The translations under genes and the position numbers were made by a program. Of a DNA stretch of 42,994 nt, positions 33,551 to 41,334 are shown piece by piece (position 1 is the stretch's first letter; each line of letters begins with the position of its first letter). The DNA comes from Bacteroidales bacterium (lineage in GTDB: Bacteria > Bacteroidota > Bacteroidia > Bacteroidales > UBA3824), in NCBI GenBank assembly GCA_017535325.1, contig JAFXUC010000114.1, forward strand, positions 1-42,994, read 5' to 3'. Under the pieces are notes generated by a model. That model had not been told where the DNA came from, made no database searches, and saw only the letters and a program-made list of their open reading frames with translations.

Positions 33551-34759
33551 TTATAATTCTTTTACTATGTTGTTGTTTTCGTCATAAATGGCTTTTTCGT
33601 CGTAATAATAGGTTTTTATCGGCGGGAAACCGTTGAAACCGACACTTGCATAACTAGAAGTGTAGGCTCCCGTTGAAAGCCAATAAGTTTTGTCGCCGCT
33701 TTTTAAATCGAGCGGAAGTTTGTATTTTGCGTCCTCATACATAATATCCGCACTATCACAAGTAGGTCCCGCAAGAATCACCTCACCGTCTTTACCGCCA
33801 TCTTTGTCCGTTACGACGGGATATTTTATGGACTCGTCAAGGGTTTCGATAAGTCCGTTGAACTTTCCGCAGTCAAGATAAACCCAACGCGAAAGAGAAG
33901 TGTTATTTTTTCTTGAAACAAGTACGATTTCTGAGGTCAAAATACCAGAATCGCCGACAAGAGAGCGTCCCGGCTCAAAAATTATACGCGGAATCTCCTC
34001 AAAGTCGTCTTCCAAATAGCGCGTAATTTCAGAGGCGTATTCGTTGAGTTCGTTAGTCGGTTGAAGGTAATGCGCAGGAAAACCACCGCCCATGTTTATC
34101 ATTTCGAGTTTTATGTCTTCTTCCTCTTCAAGCGACTGAAACAAGTATTTCGTTTTGGCGATAGCGTCATTCCACTGTCCGATGTCTCTCTGCTGACTTC
34201 CGACATGAAAACTTATTCCGTAAGGCACAAGACCGATTTCTTTGGCTTTTACCAAAAGATAATAAGCCATGTCAGGGTGACAGCCGAATTTGCGCGAAAG
34301 AGGCCAGTCTGCTGTTGAGGAATTTTCTATTAATATCCTGACATAGATTTTTGAACCCGGAGCATACTTACCGATGTTTTTAAGGTCTTCTTTTGAATCC
34401 GTGGCAAACATTCTAACGCCTTTCTCGTAAAAATACGCTACATCGGCGGCTTTCTTTATTGTATTGCCGTAAGACAATTTTTCAGGCGATACTCCCTGCG
34501 CCAAAACTCTGTCAAGTTCGTAGCGCGAGGCTATGTCGAAATTAGACCCCATGCTGTTGAGAAGTCTTATCACCGGGATTCCGGGATTGGCTTTTACAGC
34601 ATAATAAACGTTTCCGTAGGGAAACGTTGAAGTAAGTTGTTTGTAATACCCCGCTATCTTATCAAGGTGTACAAATATGTTCGGGGTCTCAAACCCTTCG
34701 GAGATTTTACGAAAACGGTTCCATTCTTCGTCGGGAACAAAATCTTCTCTTCTTATCAT
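33551..34759 (-). CDS. Ornithine/lysine decarboxylase-like fold-type III PLP enzyme
   Basis: The 402-residue enzyme is a eukaryote-like ornithine decarboxylase-family protein. Motifs are YYAVKANP with Schiff-base K56, SFHVGSQ near 180, MGGGFP near 222-227, the phosphate-binding EPGRSLVGDSG near 264-274, and GPTCDSAD (331-338) with catalytic Cys334 and substrate-binding Asp335. The GPTCDSAD motif separates it from diaminopimelate decarboxylase (E-S-G-D type). It should make putrescine from ornithine, or cadaverine from lysine. With the arginine-decarboxylase-like gene at 11.0-12.5 kb the window holds two entry points to polyamines. The gene stands alone, ends at a shared terminator and diverges from a LacI-type regulator. 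Confidence 0.9.
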   Translation of the reverse strand: MIRREDFVPDEEWNRFRKISEGFETPNIFVHLDKIAGYYKQLTSTFPYGNVYYAVKANPGIPVIRLLNSMGSNFDIASRYELDRVLAQGVSPEKLSYGNTIKKAADVAYFYEKGVRMFATDSKEDLKNIGKYAPGSKIYVRILIENSSTADWPLSRKFGCHPDMAYYLLVKAKEIGLVPYGISFHVGSQQRDIGQWNDAIAKTKYLFQSLEEEEDIKLEMINMGGGFPAHYLQPTNELNEYASEITRYLEDDFEEIPRIIFEPGRSLVGDSGILTSEIVLVSRKNNTSLSRWVYLDCGKFNGLIETLDESIKYPVVTDKDGGKDGEVILAGPTCDSADIMYEDAKYKLPLDLKSGDKTYWLSTGAYTSSYASVGFNGFPPIKTYYYDEKAIYDENNNIVKEL

Positions 34760-34901
34760 CTTGATTATTAATAGATTATATATTTAATACATAAACAAAA
34801 TTTTTTGTGCGAATATAAATATTATTATTCAATATAAAAGTTAATTTTTTCCAATTTTTTTTACTACCTTAGTCGGCGGATTTTTTTACTAAACGACTAT
34901 T

Positions 34902-35951
34902 ATGATAGAGAAAAGACAAGCGACTATAAAAGACATCGCAAAGGAATTAGGGCTCTCACCTTCAACGGTTTCCCGTGCGCTGAAAGACCACCCCGACATC
35001 AGCCCCGAAACCAAAGAAGCGGTAAAAAAACTTGCAGAACAACTTGATTACCAGCCTAATTCTCTTGCCTTGGGACTTCACAGCGGAAAAAGCAACATCA
35101 TCGGCGTAATAATTCCGCAGATAAAGCACCATTTTTTTTCGGCCGTTATCAGCGGCATAGAGGAAATGGCTCAAAAAGCCGGCTACAACGTTATGATTTG
35201 CCAGTCTAACGAGAGTTACGAAAAAGAAATCAGCAACATAAAAACGCTTGTTTCTTTGCGCGTGGACGGCATTTTGATTTCGATAACAAAAGAAACTTAT
35301 AACTACGACCACCTTTTCAACGTTATGAAAAGGAAAATTCCGCTTGTATTTTTTGACCGTCCGCCCCATGCCACGCTCTGCGACAGGTGCATAATCGACG
35401 ACTACGCGGCGGCATTTTCGGCGGTTGAGCATTTGATTTCGCTCGGCAGAAAAAACATCATTCACTTTGCCGGACCTGACAACGTGCGCATTGGCGCAGA
35501 CAGAAAACGCGGCTACATAGACGCCATGAAACGTCACAAACTTTTCAAAGGCGAAGAAATGATTTTCAAATGCGACAAGTTTCTCGGTGCTGCCAAAATC
35601 GTGGAAGATTTTTGCAAAAGCGGCGAAATCCCGGACGGAATTTTTGCTGTTAACGATATGACTGCAATCGGCGCAATCACAACTCTGACAAAAAACGGCA
35701 TAAAAGTTCCCGAACAAACCGCCGTTGTTGGTTTTACAAACGGACTTATCTCTGAGGTTACAACACCACCGCTTACAACCGTTGACCAAAACGGCTCACT
35801 AATCGGTTCAAAAGCTGCCGAATTGCTTATCAAACGCATTGAAACCCAAGTGTTTGAACCTTTTGAAACCGTTATCGTCCCCACAAAACTCATTGTCCGC
35901 GGCTCTACCGTAAAAGACGCAGTCTCAGACATGGGCGATCTCGGCTTCTAA
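34902..35951 (+). CDS. LacI-family transcriptional regulator
   Basis: The 349-residue regulator has an N-terminal LacI helix-turn-helix (about 7-28: TIKDIAKELGLSPSTVSRAL) and hinge (NSLALGLHSGKSNIIGVI). The periplasmic-binding-like effector domain (about 63-335) contains FFDRPP, GADRKRGYIDAM, GIFAVNDMTAIGAI, VVGFTNG and LTTVDQ. The usual GFDD/N segment reads GFTNG. The effector is probably a sugar or nucleoside, but no sugar-use genes adjoin it, so the regulon cannot be guessed. It diverges from the decarboxylase gene with a 142-bp intergenic region in which I saw no clear operator. Confidence 0.92.
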   Translation: MIEKRQATIKDIAKELGLSPSTVSRALKDHPDISPETKEAVKKLAEQLDYQPNSLALGLHSGKSNIIGVIIPQIKHHFFSAVISGIEEMAQKAGYNVMICQSNESYEKEISNIKTLVSLRVDGILISITKETYNYDHLFNVMKRKIPLVFFDRPPHATLCDRCIIDDYAAAFSAVEHLISLGRKNIIHFAGPDNVRIGADRKRGYIDAMKRHKLFKGEEMIFKCDKFLGAAKIVEDFCKSGEIPDGIFAVNDMTAIGAITTLTKNGIKVPEQTAVVGFTNGLISEVTTPPLTTVDQNGSLIGSKAAELLIKRIETQVFEPFETVIVPTKLIVRGSTVKDAVSDMGDLGF

Positions 35952-35957
35952 AAAAAA

Positions 35958-35990
35958 TAACGGCGGAAAAAACAGTATTTTCCGCCGTTA
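35958..35990 (-). terminator. Terminator between LacI gene and the convergent secreted-protein gene
   Basis: TAACGGCGGAAAA (35958-35970) pairs perfectly with TTTTCCGCCGTTA (35978-35990). On the minus strand the stem is followed by a run of seven T, so it fits best as terminator of the minus-strand gene ending at 36027. It lies 7 bases after the LacI-gene stop and may also end that transcript. Confidence 0.8.
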
Positions 35991-36026
35991 GAAACAAACA
36001 AAAAATGAAAAAAAAACTATATTTTA

Positions 36027-38204
36027 TTAATTCTTAAATCCGCCTTTTTTGTCAACCAAAAGATATGCCGCATTTGGTGAGTCCGAAACCGCGCCGTCAA
36101 GCGAGTCATAACTTCCGATAATGTTAATCGTCTCGGCATTCAACTTAAAGGCTTTCAACGCTTTAACATCTTTTCCGCCGTTTTGGTAAACGTTCAGAGA
36201 AACGGTGTTGCCAGAAACATTGACAGCCGCAATGTTGGAGCCTGCGTGTTCACTCTCCTTGCCTACTTTTACGGTTTTGTAGTTGCAGATTACGATGTTT
36301 CCATTTTCAGTCTGCAAAATGTCGGTGATTTTGCCTTTGAGAGAAAACGCTTCGGGAAGAAGGTCGGAAGTTTTCTGACCGGCTGTTACGGTCTCAACAG
36401 CGCAGTCGTCAAGTTCGTCTGACTCGTTGCCCTTTTCACCTTTGAAAACCGCCGTTATCACCTCGTTGACCTCGTCATAACAGAAGGCAACGGGATAAAG
36501 GTTGGACGTAAATTCCGACTTAGCCCTTACTTTGCCGCTTGCGTCAAGTTTTATTGCAGTAGTCTTGTTGCCTGAATTAGAGGTGTTTGCAACCAAAACC
36601 ACAGGTCCTAAAAATTTTGAGGGAATCACCTGAACGGCTTTGTTGATGCCTGAGGGCGCAGCAGTCAACTGCGTAAGCCAAATAACGCCGTTTTCAGGAT
36701 TGAGTTTTGCCACAAAACCCGCAGCCGAGGTTGCCGAATGTTTGATATAACCCGACACGTAACGGTTGCCCGCATCGTCTTTTACGGTGTAGACGGTATT
36801 GTAACCGTTGGGAGCGGCTTCAAAACTGGTTTCAACAGGTCTTATCGAAATGGTTTTGTTCTGATAAGTTGCGGTTTTGTTTTCGGGATTGAGTTGCTCT
36901 GCCACAAACTTTTGAAAGTTTTCCCTGTTGGTGTCGGCAACAGTCTGCAAAAGCGATGCTTCTTCTTTTATGCCCGAAGCGGCAAAAAAGTTTTTGCCCT
37001 TGTAAAGGTTTTTAACCAGTTTTTCCTGCTTTGCGATATTGTTGTCGCTGATTCTGTCCCTTAGCAGTTCAAGAGCACTGCCCGCCTCTTTTGAAAGAAG
37101 GTAAAGGTCGTAATAATACGCCGCCTTTTGTGTCAAACCCTCGTTGTAAGACTCAGGATTGCCCACGTTGTTTGACTTGCGCATTGAGGCAATCTGAAAG
37201 TTGGCTTTCGAGATTTCGTATTTTACGCTTGCCGAAAGAAGACTTTCGTAATCGTATTTTTCGGTAAGGTTTACAAGTTTGTTGGGAAGAATAATTTCGG
37301 GAATACTGTCCGTTTCGGCGTTTTTGTTCCTCAAAGCGGCAATCCTGTTTCTAAGAGTCTTGATTTCCTCCTCGGCGTTGTCCTTGCAGAAAAGCACGTC
37401 GCCGTCCATAAGTTTGAAAGCGTCATTCACCCATGTCTTATAATCCCAAATCGGAATCTCAGGTTTCAAAAAGTTGCTTGAAGTAAGACCTTCGAGCCTG
37501 TAAGTCTCGATTTTGATGATTTTCATCTTCTGGTCGTAATCCTTTATCGGATAGTTTCCGAGCGCGGTCTTGAACTCGCTGAAATAATACATCACCGAGT
37601 CAAAAGAAAGCGAGAGATTGTCAAACTGCTTGCGGGCCTCGCCGTCGGTAGTCAAAAGCAGGTTTTTGTAATTGTTCTGCCTTGCCACGATAGTGCGGTA
37701 AATGTCAATACAGTTGTTATAATTGTCGATTGTCTTGTTGTAATTGTTGATTATAAGGGTAACGTTTTTCTCGTATTCCTTCGCCTTGTCAAAAAGATTG
37801 TTGACATAATCCATAACCGCCTGCTGATCAAGGTCGTCAGGCGAGGAAGTAATGTTGAGGTTGGTATAATAGTTTTTGTTTTTCTTTACTTCCTTTTCGT
37901 CGGCAGAGATTTTGCTTTTTGCAAGTCCCAAATAAAGGTTTGTATTGTAAATCAACTGCGTAACGTACGGATAATTCAAAAACGGGTCTTCCTCCTGCAA
38001 CCAGTTCCAGGAGATAACGCCAAGTTGAAGGTAAGTGTTCGGAAATTCAGGATTTACTTTCTGAAACTCAGTGAGTTTCATATTTGTATGTTCGAGAGGC
38101 TCGTTGCCCATTTTATCCATAATATCCTTGTATCTCAGTCTGCGCTGTGCGGACAAGTCATTGCAAACCAAGGCTAACATTACTAAAACAAAAATTTTTT
38201 TCAT
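36027..38204 (-). CDS. Large secreted protein of unknown function (helical N-terminus, propeller-like C-terminus)
   Basis: The 725-residue protein has a signal peptide (1-20, ending LSAQ). The first half (about 25-450) is helical and Asn/Tyr/Lys-rich, with several coiled or TPR-like helices (YVTQLIYNTNLYLGLAK, KNVTLIINNYNKTIDNYNN). The second half (about 455-720) has repeated beta-strand segments such as YVSGYIKHSATSAAGFVAKL and GNIVICNYKTVKVG, resembling propeller blades of secreted Bacteroidota proteins. I do not recognise a family name. It lies 14 bases downstream of the PD40-OmpA gene, so the two are almost surely cotranscribed and may act in one envelope complex. Confidence 0.8.
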   Translation of the reverse strand: MKKIFVLVMLALVCNDLSAQRRLRYKDIMDKMGNEPLEHTNMKLTEFQKVNPEFPNTYLQLGVISWNWLQEEDPFLNYPYVTQLIYNTNLYLGLAKSKISADEKEVKKNKNYYTNLNITSSPDDLDQQAVMDYVNNLFDKAKEYEKNVTLIINNYNKTIDNYNNCIDIYRTIVARQNNYKNLLLTTDGEARKQFDNLSLSFDSVMYYFSEFKTALGNYPIKDYDQKMKIIKIETYRLEGLTSSNFLKPEIPIWDYKTWVNDAFKLMDGDVLFCKDNAEEEIKTLRNRIAALRNKNAETDSIPEIILPNKLVNLTEKYDYESLLSASVKYEISKANFQIASMRKSNNVGNPESYNEGLTQKAAYYYDLYLLSKEAGSALELLRDRISDNNIAKQEKLVKNLYKGKNFFAASGIKEEASLLQTVADTNRENFQKFVAEQLNPENKTATYQNKTISIRPVETSFEAAPNGYNTVYTVKDDAGNRYVSGYIKHSATSAAGFVAKLNPENGVIWLTQLTAAPSGINKAVQVIPSKFLGPVVLVANTSNSGNKTTAIKLDASGKVRAKSEFTSNLYPVAFCYDEVNEVITAVFKGEKGNESDELDDCAVETVTAGQKTSDLLPEAFSLKGKITDILQTENGNIVICNYKTVKVGKESEHAGSNIAAVNVSGNTVSLNVYQNGGKDVKALKAFKLNAETINIIGSYDSLDGAVSDSPNAAYLLVDKKGGFKN

Positions 38205-38218
38205 AATCGCTGATGTTT

Positions 38219-40234
38219 TTACTGATTTGATTTTGTTGACAAAATTTTAAGTTCCACACGGCGGTTTTTCGCACGGTTTTCGTCGTTTGTGTTCGGCACG
38301 AGCGGCTGAGTTTTGCCGTAACCCTTTGAAACCAAACGCGCAGGGTCAATACCCTTACTTACGATATAAGCGGCAACCGAAGCGGCTCTCTGGTCAGAAA
38401 GTTTGTTGTTGTAATCGTCGCTGCCCTTGTCGTCGGTGTGGGCTGAAAGTTCGATTTCGATGCCCGTGTTCACTTTCAAAAGCGTAACGACCTTGTTCAA
38501 AGGCTCGTAACTCGAAGCGTCAAGCGTAAAACTGTTGAACTCGAAGTTTACGTTCGGAATTTCGATTTTTACGTCCTCCTCCAACTTGCTGATGTTGGCA
38601 ATCACCATAATATCCTCGCCTTTGGCAACCACGGGGACGTTGATGTCTTTTTCAAACATCGTGTAACCAGGAGCCATAATGCTGATTTTGTAATTATCAC
38701 CCTTTCTTAACATAATGTCGCAGTTACCGTTGGTGTCCGTGGTAACGGAAGTTGTAAACTTGGAGGCGGTGGAAAGGTCGATAATCGTAATTTCCGTCGT
38801 GGTGTTGGGCGCAAGACCGTTGACCTTGAATTTTACTTTGCTCTTGTCGGAAACGAGTTCGACGTCCCTTTCAAAAGAATCAAAAATCACAACCTGCGAA
38901 AGGTCCATTTTCAAGACATAGTCCATGTACATGTCTTTCTTAATCGTGAACTCGTAGTTTTTGCCGATTGGAAGTTCCATTTTGTAACGTCCCTTTGAAA
39001 ATTCGGCGGGTTTGATGTTTGACTTTTTGCCGTCGGCGGTGATGACGATTTCCGAAGAAAGTGCCTCAAACATGTCAGAGTCAAAAACATTGAGTTGGAG
39101 CGAAACTTTGTTGAAAATCTTGTAGTCCTGTTTTACCTCGCCGTCTTTTGGCTCGGTCTCAACAATAGCGTGGGAATATTCCGGCGAAGAAAAATCCAAG
39201 AAAACATTGGAAGGTCCGGAAAGGAAAAAGTCGTATTCTCCCGTAATGCCGTCGCTTTTGAAAACATCAAGCACTTTTGACGAGAAGACGTCCGTAACGG
39301 TGATGTCAGCACCCAAAGGCTTGCCCGTAACAAGGTCCAAAGTTTTGCCGTAATATCTTGTAACCTTTGCGGGTTTGAGGTTGTCGGGAATATTAGCCTC
39401 CGAGGGACGGACGATTGATTTTTTCTTTAAGTCCTGAGCCGCAAAATAAAGCACTTTTTTCTCAGAGTCCCAAGCCGGAGAAAACTCCTCAACCGGATTG
39501 TTGATGGTGTCAACGGGAATCGGAATCACCCAGAGTTTTTCGTTGATACGGTTTACGTAGTAGATGTCAAAACCGCCTTTTCCGCCCTCGCGTATTGAAG
39601 ACATGAAAAGCGTCATATTGTCTGGACAGACATACGGAGCAGCCTCGCAGCCGAGACTTACGGGTTCGGGTACGTCAATTGCCTTTTCCCATTCGCCGCC
39701 CGGCAGACGGTTTGACAAATAAAGCGCACCGCAGCGTTTGTCTTCGCCGCCGTCAACCAGTCTCGTGAAATACAGCGTGTTGCCGTCGGGACTTATAGCA
39801 GGATACTGCTCGTTGGCATCGGAGTTGATGTTGTCTCCCACAGACTGCTTTTCAGACCAAACGCCGTTAACCTTTGAAATGTAAAAAATATCGGTATTTT
39901 CTCCGCCCTCCGGCTTTGCGGCAAAATAAATTACGCTGCCGTCGGAAGACTGCGACGGATTAAAAGGTATTACTCCCGTGGTTATCATGGAGTTAAGCGG
40001 GTTGTTTTCGTTGCCGGAAGAAAAAGTGCCGTTGTTTTTCTTGAAAAAAAGATATTTGAACTGCTCGTCTTTTTGAATGCCGACTATGGCAATCTGACCG
40101 TTTGCGGAGATGTTGACGGAAACCGTCTTGAACCCCTCCGGCACGGCAAAAGCATTGGTATTTGTTACCTGAGCGGAGAGGCCGCCTGAGGTAAGTGCCA
40201 AAGCCAATGACATAGTTAAAACTTTCCTTTTCAT
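38219..40234 (-). CDS. PD40 beta-propeller / OmpA-family outer-membrane-associated protein
   Basis: The 671-residue protein has a signal peptide (about 1-21, ending LSAQ). PD40/TolB-like propeller repeats follow (about 40-290; for example YPAISPDGNTLYFTR, FSPAWDSEKKVLYFAAQD). Next are carboxypeptidase-regulatory-like beta domains (about 295-545). A C-terminal OmpA domain (about 560-671) has NFEFNSFTLDASSYEPLN, SAHTDDKGSDDYNNKLS and NRRVELKI, whose Asp and Arg bind peptidoglycan. This resembles PorE-type proteins of the type IX secretion system but lacks their N-terminal TPR. It probably ties an envelope complex to the peptidoglycan. The helical protein encoded 14 bases downstream is a likely partner. 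Confidence 0.88.
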   Translation of the reverse strand: MKRKVLTMSLALALTSGGLSAQVTNTNAFAVPEGFKTVSVNISANGQIAIVGIQKDEQFKYLFFKKNNGTFSSGNENNPLNSMITTGVIPFNPSQSSDGSVIYFAAKPEGGENTDIFYISKVNGVWSEKQSVGDNINSDANEQYPAISPDGNTLYFTRLVDGGEDKRCGALYLSNRLPGGEWEKAIDVPEPVSLGCEAAPYVCPDNMTLFMSSIREGGKGGFDIYYVNRINEKLWVIPIPVDTINNPVEEFSPAWDSEKKVLYFAAQDLKKKSIVRPSEANIPDNLKPAKVTRYYGKTLDLVTGKPLGADITVTDVFSSKVLDVFKSDGITGEYDFFLSGPSNVFLDFSSPEYSHAIVETEPKDGEVKQDYKIFNKVSLQLNVFDSDMFEALSSEIVITADGKKSNIKPAEFSKGRYKMELPIGKNYEFTIKKDMYMDYVLKMDLSQVVIFDSFERDVELVSDKSKVKFKVNGLAPNTTTEITIIDLSTASKFTTSVTTDTNGNCDIMLRKGDNYKISIMAPGYTMFEKDINVPVVAKGEDIMVIANISKLEEDVKIEIPNVNFEFNSFTLDASSYEPLNKVVTLLKVNTGIEIELSAHTDDKGSDDYNNKLSDQRAASVAAYIVSKGIDPARLVSKGYGKTQPLVPNTNDENRAKNRRVELKILSTKSNQ

Positions 40235-40267
40235 GTTTTTCTTTTTATATTAAGATTTTACTTTTTA

Positions 40268-41134
40268 TTACTCAGCGTTTTTTTGTTGCGGGACTTCGTT
40301 GTGAAATTCTACAAGCCTTTGAATCGGTTTTTGAACGATGGTTGATATAGTAATGCCGTGAAAACGCGCCGCATCTTTCAGGATGTCGGCAAAATGCACC
40401 GCCACCGAGCCCACAAAACCGGCTGTATAACTTTTCGGTCTGTCAAGCCGTATGATGTTGCGGTTGAAAAACTGGTCGAACTCCGTCAGCACCAAGTTTC
40501 TGAGGTTCAAGTCGTTGATATGGTCATGAATAAAAGGCATAAAACTTGACAGGAAAACCGCCGGGGTATCGCTTTTGTAAACGCCGTAAATCACGTCGTC
40601 ATAATTTAGCATACACTCTCTCTCAAACAAGTCGCGGTAGTCGTCGGGGAGTTCTTTTTTGTAAATGGCGTTGATAAGGCGTTTTCCGATGGAAGTTCCC
40701 GAACCTTCGTCGCCCAGGATATAACCCAACGGCGGAATATGGTCTTGAATCTTCATGTCGGTATACACACCGGCGTTGCAGCCCGTTCCGAGAATACATG
40801 CTATTCCGCTGTCGGTCTTGAAAATAGCCCTTCCCGCCGCAGTCAAATCGTCGAAAGTTTCAATCTTCGAGTCGGGGAAAAAATATCTCAGAGCGCCTTT
40901 TACCTTGTCGCTTGAAATTTCGTCAATGCAACCGGCACAATAAAAAAATATGTTATCTATGGATTTTGCATTTACCTCATTTGTGGTAACGGCATTTTTT
41001 ATGGCGGCAAAAATGCTGTCGTCCTTGCTGTGAACGGGATTGAACCCTGCTCCGGTAAAAGTTTTTACGCACTCGTTACCGTCTGAAATAGCCCAATCGC
41101 ATTTTGTTGCGCCGCAGTCTGCTACTAAAAACAT
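40268..41134 (-). CDS. BadF/BadG-type ATPase, probable N-acetylglucosamine kinase
   Basis: The 288-residue protein belongs to the ASKHA fold BadF/BadG/BcrA/BcrD family. The N-terminal phosphate loop is VADCGATKCDW (4-14), followed by the CAGC segment near 66-69, GTGCNAGVY near 136-144 and GYILGDEGSGTSIG near 156-169. Single-domain members of this size in Bacteroidota are usually predicted N-acetylglucosamine kinases, possibly for recycling of peptidoglycan or chitin sugars. The radical activators of the same family carry a [4Fe-4S] site that is not evident here. It is upstream of the PD40-OmpA gene (33-base gap), so they may be cotranscribed. Confidence 0.85.
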   Translation of the reverse strand: MFLVADCGATKCDWAISDGNECVKTFTGAGFNPVHSKDDSIFAAIKNAVTTNEVNAKSIDNIFFYCAGCIDEISSDKVKGALRYFFPDSKIETFDDLTAAGRAIFKTDSGIACILGTGCNAGVYTDMKIQDHIPPLGYILGDEGSGTSIGKRLINAIYKKELPDDYRDLFERECMLNYDDVIYGVYKSDTPAVFLSSFMPFIHDHINDLNLRNLVLTEFDQFFNRNIIRLDRPKSYTAGFVGSVAVHFADILKDAARFHGITISTIVQKPIQRLVEFHNEVPQQKNAE

Positions 41135-41253
41135 AATTTAACCGAATTTAAGCAATTTTAATTTCCGGCTAAATTATAAAGTTTTTTTCTCTTGGCAAAA
41201 AATTTTTTTTATACAAGAATTTCGATATATTAATTTAGTATTTGTAAACAAAA

Positions 41254-41299
41254 AGAGACTGTCTAAAAAGATGAAGTTAAGCCTTTTTAAACAGTCTCT
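41254..41299 (-). terminator. Hairpin downstream of the DGR-like lipoprotein gene
   Basis: AGAGACTGT (41254-41262) pairs with ACAGTCTCT (41291-41299). The pairing extends inward through an A/T run after one mismatch. On the minus strand it is followed by a T run, so it can terminate the lipoprotein transcript. It also resembles dispersed GAGACTGTC-type palindromes of Bacteroidales. The rest of 41135-41334 holds no other feature that I can see. Confidence 0.65.
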
Positions 41300-41334
41300 C
41301 TATTATTAATTCAAAATTTCCCAAACATGGTTAA

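Noticed and set aside
34962..35789. 275-codon minus-strand frame
   Set aside because: It is antisense to the clear LacI-family gene, and its Val/Phe/Arg/Asn-rich product looks like a shadow translation.
41254..41299. DGR cruciform downstream of the VR
   Set aside because: The hairpin lies about 36 bases after the stop codon and has a terminator-like T run, so termination explains it better than a DGR target-recognition hairpin, which normally sits right after the VR.
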